Source: SURF-24 sp964537965 (GTDB taxonomy: Bacteria; Bacteroidota; Ignavibacteria; Ignavibacteriales; SURF-24). From it: a stretch of 46,839 nucleotides of DNA. The stretch lies in contig CAZIDB010000003.1 in assembly GCA_964537965.1 (NCBI GenBank), positions 1 through 46,839 on the forward strand, written 5' to 3'. Positions 1 to 7,097 of this stretch are shown piece by piece. The notes below the pieces were generated by a model. The model saw nothing but the letters and a program-made list of their open reading frames with translations, made no database searches and was not told where the DNA came from. The first letter of the stretch is position 1, and each line of letters opens with the position of its first letter. The translations under genes and the position numbers were made by a program.

Positions 1-11
1 ATAATTGTAAA

Positions 12-46
12 AACCGTTTTACCGGAAGTATTTAAATAAAACGGTT
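12..46 (-). terminator. Inverted repeat, possible terminator on minus strand
   Basis: Perfect 10-bp inverted repeat AACCGTTTTA (12-21) / TAAAACGGTT (37-46) with a 15-nt loop. Read on the minus strand the second arm runs into TTTTTAC, which gives a short U-tract, so it could end minus-strand transcription from hipBST (hipT stops about 270 nt away). The rest of 1-318 is AT-rich with short repeats and no gene that I can support. Confidence 0.4.
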
Positions 47-110
47 CCGGATAAATTCTGTTTTTAAACTCTTCTATGGCTATCTAAAAAGTAATTGTCT
101 ATAGAAAATA

Positions 111-151
111 GAACGCAGATGACACATATTTATTATGATTTCCGCTGATTT
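111..151. repeat. Candidate dispersed intergenic repeat
   Basis: The stretch beginning GAACGCAGATGACACA and ending TTCCGCTGATTT resembles, from memory, degenerate intergenic repeats seen in many Bacteroidota/Ignavibacteria assemblies. Only one copy is visible here, so the repeat status is an inference. Confidence 0.25.
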
Positions 152-268
152 AATATTTGATAAATTACTTATTAGTCAACCTTCAAATATTTTCCACACA
201 GACTCTTAAGTTAGAGGTTTGTACATCTGCCGGATATTTTCTTCTTAGTTTCTCCTTTTCTCCGATTC

Positions 269-334
269 GCCGTTTCAAATGAACAGTTTACCCGTTTCAA
301 ATAAATCGATTACTCGCTTCAATAAACAAGTCGT
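269..334. repeat. Three imperfect 22-bp tandem repeats
   Basis: Units begin at 269, 291 and 313 and share the core (C)CGTTTCAAAT / CGCTTCAAT, each 22 bp long. The third overlaps the 3' end of hipT. Function unknown; it may simply be decayed repeat DNA downstream of the toxin operon. Confidence 0.35.
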
Positions 335-1311
335 TTTATTCTTGCGGTTATTAGCTGCAGGTATTTTTCCTTAAGTTCATCGGAAAGTAAAGAGTTATTT
401 ATAAGGTTTATTATTTCAGCTTCCTTACCAACAAACTCATCTAAAAATTTATTAACTCGTGTTTCCGGAATACCTATCCGCAAACCAAACTCATAAAAAT
501 CAATTCTTGTATATTTACTTCCTGCTTTAAAGGCATCTGTCATATACCCATCTTTAAAGAGATCAAGCGCAGTATCGGATTCTGTTTTTATATGCAAGCT
601 TGTATTCATAAGATCGTATGCAGGAGTAAGCAGGTAGTCGCCGTATTCTTCATTCCTGTATAAGGAAAAATTTTTAAGGTGGGCATCACCATTGCAAATA
701 ATATAATTGAAGAGAACAATTTTATAGTACTTCTCGGTTTCTATTTTATAAGCTTTCACATGTTTTTTTATAAGCTCTGCAATATCTTCATAAGTTGAAT
801 TGTATTTATAATTTACTCCTTCATTTTCTTCAGTAACCCCGCTTATCTGTGCAAAGTCTTCCTGTAAAAGCCTTCGTCCTCCGGGCAGAATGTCAAAACG
901 TTTTATTATATATGCAGGTTGTTCATCAGCAAAAAAAACAATTGCATTCAACGCAGTTTTAATTCCGAATACCTGGTTTGCAAGCTGCATTGAAAAATGT
1001 TCATTGGCAGGTACTGCTTCAACATTTTCAATCAGACTAAGAGGAACAGGCTTAAGAATATATTCTCCGCCGCTTTCCGTAAGTACAAGTTTTTTATTAT
1101 CAAGTTTTAACGAGTGCTTTATCTGTACACCGGAAATGGAAAGCTTAACTCCATGCTCCATTTTATATGAACTGAATTCAGGTCTGGTGAAAGGAAGTAT
1201 ATGCGAAACCTTTTTACCGTCGAAAAGAGTTTTAAGACATGATCTGCAAAAACTTTGATAGCCTTTTTTTAAGCAGCCCGGGCATACCTGTAATGCATTT
1301 GAATTAATCAT
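319..1311 (-). CDS. hipT: HipT-like serine/threonine kinase toxin (HipA C-terminal domain)
   Basis: HipA-family kinase toxin lacking the usual HipA N-terminal subdomain, which is encoded separately by the gene before it. Known family members phosphorylate aminoacyl-tRNA synthetases and stall translation. Visible motifs are the Gly-rich loop SISGVQ (residues 58-63) with the two serines that are the autophosphorylation sites in HipT, the ATP-binding Lys in YILKP (K88), the catalytic loop NGDAHLKN (208-215, D210) and the metal-binding YDL (D234). All key residues are present, so the kinase looks intact. Residues 10-25 hold two CxxC pairs (CPGC, CRSC), a small zinc-ribbon-like extension. The start overlaps the hipS stop by 8 nt, which implies translational coupling. 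The function assignment is strong; the target is unknown. Confidence 0.88.
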   Translation of the reverse strand: MINSNALQVCPGCLKKGYQSFCRSCLKTLFDGKKVSHILPFTRPEFSSYKMEHGVKLSISGVQIKHSLKLDNKKLVLTESGGEYILKPVPLSLIENVEAVPANEHFSMQLANQVFGIKTALNAIVFFADEQPAYIIKRFDILPGGRRLLQEDFAQISGVTEENEGVNYKYNSTYEDIAELIKKHVKAYKIETEKYYKIVLFNYIICNGDAHLKNFSLYRNEEYGDYLLTPAYDLMNTSLHIKTESDTALDLFKDGYMTDAFKAGSKYTRIDFYEFGLRIGIPETRVNKFLDEFVGKEAEIINLINNSLLSDELKEKYLQLITARIKRLVY

Positions 1312-1624
1312 TAGTTTCTCTCACAGTAATACCCCCGATTGTATCAAGCATACCTGTTTTTAATAATCGTCTAAAATGATCCCTTTCATCAATATGCAAT
1401 AACCGGCATTGCAGGTCTTTGTTTTCTCCCTCTGCAAGAAGTCCGTAGAAAAACGGGAAAAGAATTTCTGAAGTAAAAACTTCTTTTTGTTTCGGAAGTG
1501 TAATACTTATAGCAGGAGAAAAATTATCTGCCAAGTAATTTTCATCATATTGAAAAAAATAGTTACTTCCATCTTTGGACAGGTACCCGGCAAGGATTGA
1601 ATTATAATAGACCGATGCTTTCAT
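1304..1624 (-). CDS. hipS: HipS-like protein (HipA N-terminal subdomain, putative antitoxin)
   Basis: 106-residue stand-alone version of the HipA N-terminal subdomain 1. The family signature is seen as LFPFFYGLLAEGENKD (about residues 56-71) followed by LLKTGMLDTIGGITV near the C-terminus. In described tripartite HipBST systems the equivalent small protein is the antitoxin that inhibits the kinase, while HipB augments repression. The gene lies between hipB (2-nt gap) and hipT (8-nt overlap), the order of known HipBST operons. No frameshift is needed to explain the split: both halves have their own start and stop and the overlap is of the coupling type. The antitoxin role is inferred from synteny and family. 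Confidence 0.8.
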   Translation of the reverse strand: MKASVYYNSILAGYLSKDGSNYFFQYDENYLADNFSPAISITLPKQKEVFTSEILFPFFYGLLAEGENKDLQCRLLHIDERDHFRRLLKTGMLDTIGGITVRETND

Positions 1625-1626
1625 AA

Positions 1627-1836
1627 TTATTTATCACCTACGAAAATATTTATTTCCATACCAAGAACATCAAGCAGTTTAAGCAACTGTAAAATACCAG
1701 GATTACCTTTACCGCTTTCAATATCTTTTAAACTACGGACAGAGATGCCGGAATGCTCAGCTAAGTCATTCTGAGATAACTTTAGAAAATTGCGGCGTCT
1801 TTTTATCTCTTTACCAATTTCTTCAGTCTTGATCAT
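1627..1836 (-). CDS. hipB: HipB-like XRE-family transcriptional repressor
   Basis: 69-residue Cro/C1-type helix-turn-helix protein. The motif LSQNDLAEHSGISVRSLKDI covers the HTH, followed by a short C-terminal strand (MEINIFV). It is the first gene of the hipBST operon and presumably represses it through the 16-bp operators just upstream. A longer reading from a GTG at 1860 is possible, but that GTG is itself the edge of operator 1, so the ATG at 1836 (MIKTEEIG) is preferred. Length is typical for short HipB proteins. Confidence 0.85.
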   Translation of the reverse strand: MIKTEEIGKEIKRRRNFLKLSQNDLAEHSGISVRSLKDIESGKGNPGILQLLKLLDVLGMEINIFVGDK

Positions 1837-1844
1837 ATTAGTTT

Positions 1845-1860
1845 GTGCAGCATTCTGCAC
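1845..1860. promoter_or_regulatory. hipBST operator 1
   Basis: GTGCAGCATTCTGCAC: arms GTGCAG/CTGCAC form a perfect 6-bp inverted repeat with a 4-nt centre. It lies 8 nt upstream of the chosen hipB ATG, so a bound repressor would cover the translation start region. First of three related sites spaced exactly 60 bp. Confidence 0.75.
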
Positions 1861-1904
1861 TTTTTGTTTGTTAGATGAATTATTTGGTTATGTTAAATCA
1901 AAAA

Positions 1905-1920
1905 GTGCAATATGCTACAC
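1905..1920. promoter_or_regulatory. hipBST operator 2
   Basis: GTGCAATATGCTACAC, imperfect copy of operator 1 within a larger inverted repeat AAAAGTG...CACTTTT. It sits just downstream of the predicted -7 element, at the expected transcription start, exactly 60 bp from operator 1. Confidence 0.72.
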
Positions 1921-1927
1921 TTTTAGG

Positions 1928-1958
1928 CAAAAATAGATAATTCTTTTTTACTTGTCAA
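1928..1958 (-). promoter_or_regulatory. hipBST promoter, Bacteroidota type
   Basis: On the minus strand TTGACA (1958-1953) is followed by TATTTTTG (1935-1928), giving TTG-N20-TAnnTTTG, the Bacteroidota housekeeping promoter form. The expected start at about 1922 abuts operator 2; operator 3 is just upstream of the -33 element. Confidence 0.65.
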
Positions 1959-1964
1959 TTCAAG

Positions 1965-1980
1965 GGGCAATATTTTGCAC
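1965..1980. promoter_or_regulatory. hipBST operator 3
   Basis: GGGCAATATTTTGCAC, third copy of the operator motif, exactly 60 bp from operator 2 and immediately upstream of the -33 element. The rest of 1981-2222 contains no gene, only two hairpins. Confidence 0.65.
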
Positions 1981-2115
1981 ACTCATAAAACGAGTATGAA
2001 AGGAGAAGTTAATTATATTCACGTCATTCCGCTAAATATGGATTCCGTTTTTAACAGGTAAAAATTAACAAGCGTTTTTAATAATTCTTTCCCGTTTTTT
2101 ATATAGGAGTTCAAC

Positions 2116-2134
2116 TGTCAAGAAATACTTGACA
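2116..2134. repeat. Perfect inverted repeat TGTCAAG/CTTGACA
   Basis: Seven-bp perfect arms with a 5-nt loop in the space between the hipBST promoter and the RelE-type toxin gene. It could be a protein-binding site or a small hairpin; no partner is evident. Confidence 0.4.
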
Positions 2135-2170
2135 ACCCGACAACAAAGAAATAAAAATTTTTTCTGTCGC

Positions 2171-2194
2171 GTAAGTCCGCTATAAGCGGATTAC
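2171..2194. terminator. Hairpin downstream of relE-type toxin
   Basis: Stem of ten base pairs with one bulged G (GTAA-g-TCCGCT / AGCGGATTAC) and an ATA loop. It lies 29 nt past the stop codon of the minus-strand toxin gene. No immediate U-tract follows, so termination or mRNA 3'-end protection is tentative. Confidence 0.4.
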
Positions 2195-2222
2195 ATCTTT
2201 AATGCTATACAATAAAATGCTT

Positions 2223-2501
2223 CTAATAAATACTTCCCCTAAAATCAATATTGTTAACTGAAACAAGAATAATCTCTTCTCTTTCAATTCTGAATATTAT
2301 TCTAATCTTTCCTTTTCTAATTCTAAAATAATTTTTATAACTTCCTTTTAATCTTTTGAGATCAAGATTTAATTTTTCTTTTCCATAAAGTATGTTTACA
2401 GCCTTAACTATTACTAAATCAACTTCTTCCTCTGTAATTATTGCTTGGTTTCTGGAAAGAAATCTTTCTGAGGCTTCAGAATACCTTATGCTTATCTTCA
2501 T
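2223..2501 (-). CDS. RelE/ParE-superfamily toxin
   Basis: 92-residue protein with the RelE/ParE fold signature: an N-terminal helical part followed by the C-terminal strands LKGSYKNYFRIRKGKIRIIF and ILVSVNNIDFRGSIY. RelE members cleave mRNA on the ribosome and ParE members poison gyrase; the sequence does not settle which. The start codon overlaps the stop of the upstream small gene in an ATGA, the usual arrangement of antitoxin-toxin pairs. Length is typical. Confidence 0.85.
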   Translation of the reverse strand: MKISIRYSEASERFLSRNQAIITEEEVDLVIVKAVNILYGKEKLNLDLKRLKGSYKNYFRIRKGKIRIIFRIEREEIILVSVNNIDFRGSIY

Positions 2502-2701
2502 ATATCTAAACTTTTCGTTTTGCCGTAATTATTTACAGAAGGCTCTTTTAAAATATTTTCTATTTCCTTCTGTTCTTCATCATCAACAAACGGAATATCC
2601 GGCTCTTCAACTATTTGAATTTTTTCTTTCGGCAGAGTCTCTAAAAATGCTTTTAGTCTTTCATAAATGGTATCTTCGATTTTAATTACTATCGTTTTCA
2701 T
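2498..2701 (-). CDS. Putative antitoxin of the RelE/ParE-type pair
   Basis: 67-residue acidic protein: an N-terminal strand-helix (MKTIVIKIEDTIYERLKAFL) resembling ribbon-helix-helix or other short antitoxin starts, then an acidic, probably disordered tail suited to wrapping a toxin. It is preceded by AAGGAC as ribosome binding site and overlaps the toxin gene by 4 nt. I do not recognise a specific family; the assignment rests on size, charge and position. Confidence 0.7.
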   Translation of the reverse strand: MKTIVIKIEDTIYERLKAFLETLPKEKIQIVEEPDIPFVDDEEQKEIENILKEPSVNNYGKTKSLDI

Positions 2702-2915
2702 TTTTAATGTCCTTTATTTTCAAGCTTAAGTTAACAGCTATAAAAATATTTTGCAATTCTATTTTCCCACTTCTTCTCTCTCATAAGTGCTTTCAGCGGT
2801 TTGCCTTTTGTTTTAAACAAGCCCTGATTCTTTTTAATCTCATCATTTTAAACAGAAGAAATTGATTTTATTAATTCATAATTTCAGATGTAATATTCGC
2901 GATAGGTACGTGACT

Positions 2916-3920
2916 ATGCAAAAAGCAATTAAGAATTCTGCGGGCTCCAAAGGTGAAATAATTATTTATAAATCGCCCGAAGGCGATACGGCAATTGATG
3001 TAAAATTATATAATGAAACATTATGGTTAACCCATCAACAAATTGCTGTTTTGTTTGGCAGAGATCGTACTGTAATTACACGCCATTTACAAAATATATT
3101 CAGTACTAAAGAGATAATTGAAAAAAGCAATGTGCAAAAAATGCACATTCCAAATTCCGACAAACCTGTTAAATTTTATAATCTTGATGTTATTATCTCA
3201 GTTGGCTATAGAGTAAATTCAAAACGCGGTACACAATTCCGTATCTGGGCAAATAAAATACTAAAAGAATACTTAGTGCAGGGATATGCGCTGAATGAAA
3301 AAAGGTTAAAAGAACAATCTGAAAAAGTAAAAGAGCTGGAGAAATCAATTGAAATCTTTAAACGTGTTGCTGATAACTACCAATTGGTTCAGGATGAGTT
3401 TTCCGGAATATTAAATGTTATTTCCGATTATACCTATGCGCTTGATATTCTTGATCAGTATGATCATCAAAAAGTAAAAACTGAAAAAGCTGTAAATAAA
3501 GAAGCTTATAAAATAACCTATGAGGATGCAATTAAGCTTGTAAAAAATTTGCGGAAAAAATTTGGCGGTTCCGCGTTGTTTGGAAGAGAAAAAGACGAGT
3601 CGCTTAAGAGCACTATCGGTACAATCTACCAGACGTTTAACAAAAAGGAATTGTATCCGGGTCTTGATGAAAAAGCGGCAATGCTCTTATACCTTGCGGT
3701 AAAGAATCATTCGTTTGTTGACGGCAATAAAAGAATTGCAGCGGCATTATTTTTAATGTATATGAGTAGGAATAATTATCTCTATTCCTCCAATGGAGAA
3801 AAAAGAATTGCAGATAATGCCCTTGTTGCTCTCTGCTTAATGATTGCTGCAAGCAATCCCAAGGAAAAAGATATCATCTGTAAAGTGGTAGCTAATCTTA
3901 TAAATAAAAAGAATAATTAA
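2916..3920 (+). CDS. rhuM: RhuM-like protein with C-terminal Fic/Doc domain
   Basis: 334-residue protein. Residues about 12-125 form the RhuM/virulence-protein domain (ETLWLTHQQIAVLFGRDRTV, then FYNLDVIISVGYRVNSKRGT), a helix-turn-helix-like module common in mobile or toxin-related loci. A coiled segment about 128-150 leads to a Fic/Doc domain with the motif HSFVDGNKR (265-273), including the catalytic His and the Gly-Asn-Lys-Arg nucleotide-binding turn. Fic proteins transfer AMP, UMP or phosphate to target proteins. I see no clear (S/T)xxxE(G/N) inhibitory helix and no partner antitoxin gene beside it. The open frame extends to a TTG at 2862, but the ATG at 2916 fits the family start better. 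Confidence 0.82.
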   Translation: MQKAIKNSAGSKGEIIIYKSPEGDTAIDVKLYNETLWLTHQQIAVLFGRDRTVITRHLQNIFSTKEIIEKSNVQKMHIPNSDKPVKFYNLDVIISVGYRVNSKRGTQFRIWANKILKEYLVQGYALNEKRLKEQSEKVKELEKSIEIFKRVADNYQLVQDEFSGILNVISDYTYALDILDQYDHQKVKTEKAVNKEAYKITYEDAIKLVKNLRKKFGGSALFGREKDESLKSTIGTIYQTFNKKELYPGLDEKAAMLLYLAVKNHSFVDGNKRIAAALFLMYMSRNNYLYSSNGEKRIADNALVALCLMIAASNPKEKDIICKVVANLINKKNN

Positions 3921-4429
3921 AACTGAAATCTGAATTCAGAACTTCTGCTTCTCCGTTTCTCCGCATCCCCATCTCTCCGTTTCATTTATATTACTATACC
4001 TCACTTTACCGATTCCAGCTTTCCTTTCTGTCAAAGTGTGGGCATTGAATGTCATATTAAAATTTTATAGACGCTTGTTTCTGCAAATACCTGTCATTTA
4101 ATCAAATTTGAGATAGCGTTTCCATTCAGGGAGATTAAATTTTACCCTTGATGCACATATTCGATTTTCCTAAAATTCGATTGAATATTTTAAGGTTTAT
4201 TTTAGCAGGCGAAAATTTCGTTTGTAAGGTTCATTTCTCTTTTAGTCTGTTCTGAAAAACGTCTTTTGATTTTTACGGTAATATAAATTTCCGGACTTGA
4301 AATACAATTTTTTCAATTAACGGTTGGAAGTAATTAATACATTACATAAATAATTTTACCAGGCAGGGAGGAAACCGGAAAAATTTTATACGATTTGTTT
4401 TCATTTATTAACAACAACAGGAATGCAAA
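3921..4429. other. Intergenic region without recognised gene
   Basis: 509 bp, AT-rich. A pyrimidine-rich direct repeat (CTCCGTTT / CTCCGCAT / CTCCGTTT, about 3947-3985) is present; otherwise only the presumed promoter and 5' leader of the following outer-membrane protein gene. No conserved coding or RNA signature was seen. Confidence 0.5.
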
Positions 4430-5083
4430 ATGTATAAGCAATTTTTCTTTGCAGCATCTCTTTCGTTTATTTTATTTTCAACATTTGCTTTTGCACAGGA
4501 ATCTCCGTCATTCAGAATTAATGGCGGAATGATTTACCCGAAAGGATCTTCTACCGGTTTATCAGGATTGATTCAATTCAATTATCCTCTTAACGAAAAA
4601 ATATCGTTCTATCTTTATACCGGTTCATCGGTGTGGGATAAAAAGAAAAGTATGTATATGAAAGATTTTGCCACGAATGATAATGAAATGATTTTGCATT
4701 CATACTCGGCAGATGATCATTCATTAGTTCCGGTTTATATCGGATCAAGCTTTAATATGCACACAAACAATTTCTGTACTGCATTTTTAAATGTTGAATT
4801 GGGTTATTCATACTTAAGCTTTAACAGTTATAACTATGAATTATACAAACATCCTGAAACGGGTGAGGTGCTTGGATTTTATGCTGATCAGAAAACAAGA
4901 AAAAATGTAACACAGAATCTTGTTGGATTGGGACTTGGAGCGGGAATATCTCACCCAATGACGGATGATGTTGATTTGACAATTACATTCAAATTGAACA
5001 ACGTCCTTAATGCTAACAACTGGCTGTTTAATTATGAAGGAACATATACAATGCTGCTGGCGGGATTAAATTTCAACATATAA
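4430..5083 (+). CDS. Outer-membrane beta-barrel protein
   Basis: 217 residues with a clear Sec signal peptide (residues 1-22, ending TFAFAQ). The mature part has alternating hydrophobic/aromatic strands typical of small OmpA/OmpX-like barrels, for example GLSGLIQFNYPL and FYLYTGSSVW, and a C-terminal strand ending in LAGLNFNI. Specific function not recognised. AGGAA precedes the ATG. A related-looking barrel gene follows 75 bp downstream. Confidence 0.6.
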   Translation: MYKQFFFAASLSFILFSTFAFAQESPSFRINGGMIYPKGSSTGLSGLIQFNYPLNEKISFYLYTGSSVWDKKKSMYMKDFATNDNEMILHSYSADDHSLVPVYIGSSFNMHTNNFCTAFLNVELGYSYLSFNSYNYELYKHPETGEVLGFYADQKTRKNVTQNLVGLGLGAGISHPMTDDVDLTITFKLNNVLNANNWLFNYEGTYTMLLAGLNFNI

Positions 5084-5085
5084 AA

Positions 5086-5118
5086 AGCTTTTATAATAAA
5101 GCTATTGTATTTTTAGAC
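5086..5118 (+). terminator. Weak terminator-like hairpin
   Basis: AGCTTT (5086-5091), loop TATAAT, AAAGCT (5098-5103), then a T-rich stretch containing TTTTT. The stem is short and AT-rich, so efficiency is doubtful. Confidence 0.3.
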
Positions 5119-5158
5119 TGCTGATTGAAAATAATAAACAATTTAAAACTGAGGGAAT

Positions 5159-6124
5159 ATGAATTTTAAAGCCCTTTCTCTTTTCGCATTTATCGTGGTC
5201 GTCCTTAATAATTATCTGGCCGGTCAGATTGACACCAACCGCATTGTAATAATGCCTTTCATTAACCGCTCTATTGATAATGTTACAATCAAAAGCGCTG
5301 AGGCTATACTTAAACAGGAGCTTTCCAAATTAACACAGTGTGAAATATTAATCGGCAGTAAACCAAACGGAGTTGCCAATGATTCTTTATGCGAAAATAT
5401 TGACTGCATTGTGAAATATGGAGAGAGTCAGAATGCAGGCAAAGTATTAACCTGTAATTTTCTTATACTTGGTCAAAAAATAATTATTCAGTACTCTCTT
5501 GTTGACGTAATTCATAAAAAAATTAAAATAAGCGATAGTATGAACTCCGCAACACTTGAAGAACTTGATGTAATAATGAAACGTATTGCGTTAAGCACAA
5601 TGAAGAATGAATCGGCCGATGCATCGGCAGTGGTTGGAGCTATAACAGAATCTGAAACAAAAGAACGTGCCCGCAGAAGCGGTGGGAATTTTTACGGAAT
5701 ATCATTCGGGTATTTTTTCCCCGGCAACGAATTTAAAAATACGGAAAGAACATTCACACTTGATTTTAAATTTGGTTCCGAGCTTGAAAACATGGATTAC
5801 GGATTACAATTGTTTGCAAGGAACGGATTTGGCGTAAATGTATTTTCTTCTTATTTATTCTCACAGAAAGATGTTTGTCCTTATATAGGTGGCGGTGCAG
5901 GCTTTCACTGGCTTACGGATATGAACAATAACCGCTATAATTATAGTGTGGGTGGTTATACCAATGATAACAGGAAAGAAGACGGCTTTGAACTTGTTAT
6001 TAATTCCGGTATAAGATTTTTTCATACTTATAATTTCAGGATAACGGTTAACCTGTCCTATGCGCATACATTTAATGATTACGATTGCAACAGCTATGTT
6101 CTAACGGTTGGATTCCTGCGATGA
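5159..6124 (+). CDS. Secreted protein: CsgG/FlgO-like N-domain plus beta-barrel
   Basis: 321 residues. A signal peptide (1-22, ending LAGQ) is followed by an alpha/beta domain (about 26-150: IVIMPFINRSIDNVTIKSAE, then ILKQELSKL) reminiscent of TolB-N/CsgG/FlgO-type domains that begin with VxxFxN. Residues about 178-321 look like an outer-membrane barrel (YGISFGYFFPG; aromatic strands; terminal VLTVGFLR). A GAGGG ribosome binding site lies just before the ATG. The two-part design suggests a periplasmic domain attached to a barrel; the function is unknown and the first-domain call is by resemblance only. Confidence 0.5.
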   Translation: MNFKALSLFAFIVVVLNNYLAGQIDTNRIVIMPFINRSIDNVTIKSAEAILKQELSKLTQCEILIGSKPNGVANDSLCENIDCIVKYGESQNAGKVLTCNFLILGQKIIIQYSLVDVIHKKIKISDSMNSATLEELDVIMKRIALSTMKNESADASAVVGAITESETKERARRSGGNFYGISFGYFFPGNEFKNTERTFTLDFKFGSELENMDYGLQLFARNGFGVNVFSSYLFSQKDVCPYIGGGAGFHWLTDMNNNRYNYSVGGYTNDNRKEDGFELVINSGIRFFHTYNFRITVNLSYAHTFNDYDCNSYVLTVGFLR

Positions 6125-6330
6125 GATATTAACAACATTAAGGTCGGCAGATGATTTAAGCGAATTAAAGCATGCTATAACTTATTTGTTTCAGCAGGAC
6201 GCAGGATTTTATCTTTTACAATGGTTTTAATAATGAATATAAATCAGGTTTTAGTTGCGTTTTTTAGTTTAAAAGAATTGAAGGCTTTTCATAAAATCAT
6301 TGTGGAAAAATTATAATAGGTAGTCTTTTC

Positions 6331-6399
6331 ATGGCAAGTACATTTATAGAATTTGGAAATAAAAACCTTTATATGCCTTCATGGGGTAATGATGATTAA
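6331..6399 (+). other. Possible 22-codon ORF or gene remnant
   Basis: Short ATG-to-TAA frame encoding MASTFIEFGNKNLYMPSWGN plus DD, ending 18 bp before the convergent nrdG stop. It reads like the N-terminus of a globular protein rather than random sequence, so it may be a remnant. No ribosome binding site is convincing. Confidence 0.2.
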
Positions 6400-6416
6400 A
6401 AGCAACAATGTTTATT

Positions 6417-7097
6417 TTATTCTTTAACATTCGGTGAGGGTTCTAAACTTGTTCGGATGTTCTTAAACTCTGAAATATTAAATTCATTTGAATGCGAAAG
6501 GCTTTTGTCAATTATGGAATCAACATAGTTGAAATTCTGTAATATAAGGCTGCTGCCGGCAAGATTTTTTACTTCCTTAAGTTCATTAATTGTAATAAAG
6601 GGCTTCAAAATTGTAATTCGGAATTGCTTGTTTATTCTTGAAGCATTAATAATTCTTATGGAATCTTTAATACGATTTAGATTTGTTACTACACCGGAGA
6701 TTAAATTATATTTTTCAGGTGTGCTTTTTACATCCAGTGCTACAAAGTCTAATAACTGATTATTGATTAGTAATTCCAGGATTTCAGGATTTGTTCCATT
6801 CGTATCCAGCTTAATTTTGTAACCAATTGCTTTTATTTTTTCAAGGAACAGAGGTAAATCATTATGAATAGTTGGTTCGCCGCCGGTAACAGTAACATAA
6901 TTTATTTTTCCAATTCTTGATTTAAGAAATTGCAAAACATTTTCTTCCGCAATTTCCTGCGAATAATTTTCCGGCAGTACAAGATGCGAATTATGGCAAT
7001 ATATGCAGCGCATATTGCAGCCCCGTGTAAAGATTACTGAGCAAACTTTTCCCGGGTAATCAATAAGGGAAACTTTTTGCAAGCCTCCAATAATCAT
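6417..7097 (-). CDS. nrdG: Anaerobic ribonucleotide reductase activating protein (radical SAM)
   Basis: 226-residue radical-SAM enzyme that generates the glycyl radical on NrdD using a 4Fe-4S cluster and S-adenosylmethionine. The cluster motif CNMRCIYC (CxxxCxxC) is at about residues 28-35, followed by the Gly-rich SAM-binding TVTGGEPT. The start overlaps the nrdD stop by 4 nt (ATGA), so the two form a translationally coupled operon. Confidence 0.92.
   Translation of the reverse strand: MIIGGLQKVSLIDYPGKVCSVIFTRGCNMRCIYCHNSHLVLPENYSQEIAEENVLQFLKSRIGKINYVTVTGGEPTIHNDLPLFLEKIKAIGYKIKLDTNGTNPEILELLINNQLLDFVALDVKSTPEKYNLISGVVTNLNRIKDSIRIINASRINKQFRITILKPFITINELKEVKNLAGSSLILQNFNYVDSIIDKSLSHSNEFNISEFKNIRTSLEPSPNVKE

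Noticed and set aside
1304..1624. hipA broken by a frameshift
   Set aside because: The two halves have their own start and stop with an 8-nt overlap, and the arrangement equals described HipBST operons.
3129..3149. Palindrome AATGTGCA/TGCACATT inside rhuM, similar to the hipBST operator arms
   Set aside because: It encodes a conserved RhuM segment (VQKMHIP), lies within a gene and does not keep the 60-bp phase, so it is probably coding coincidence.
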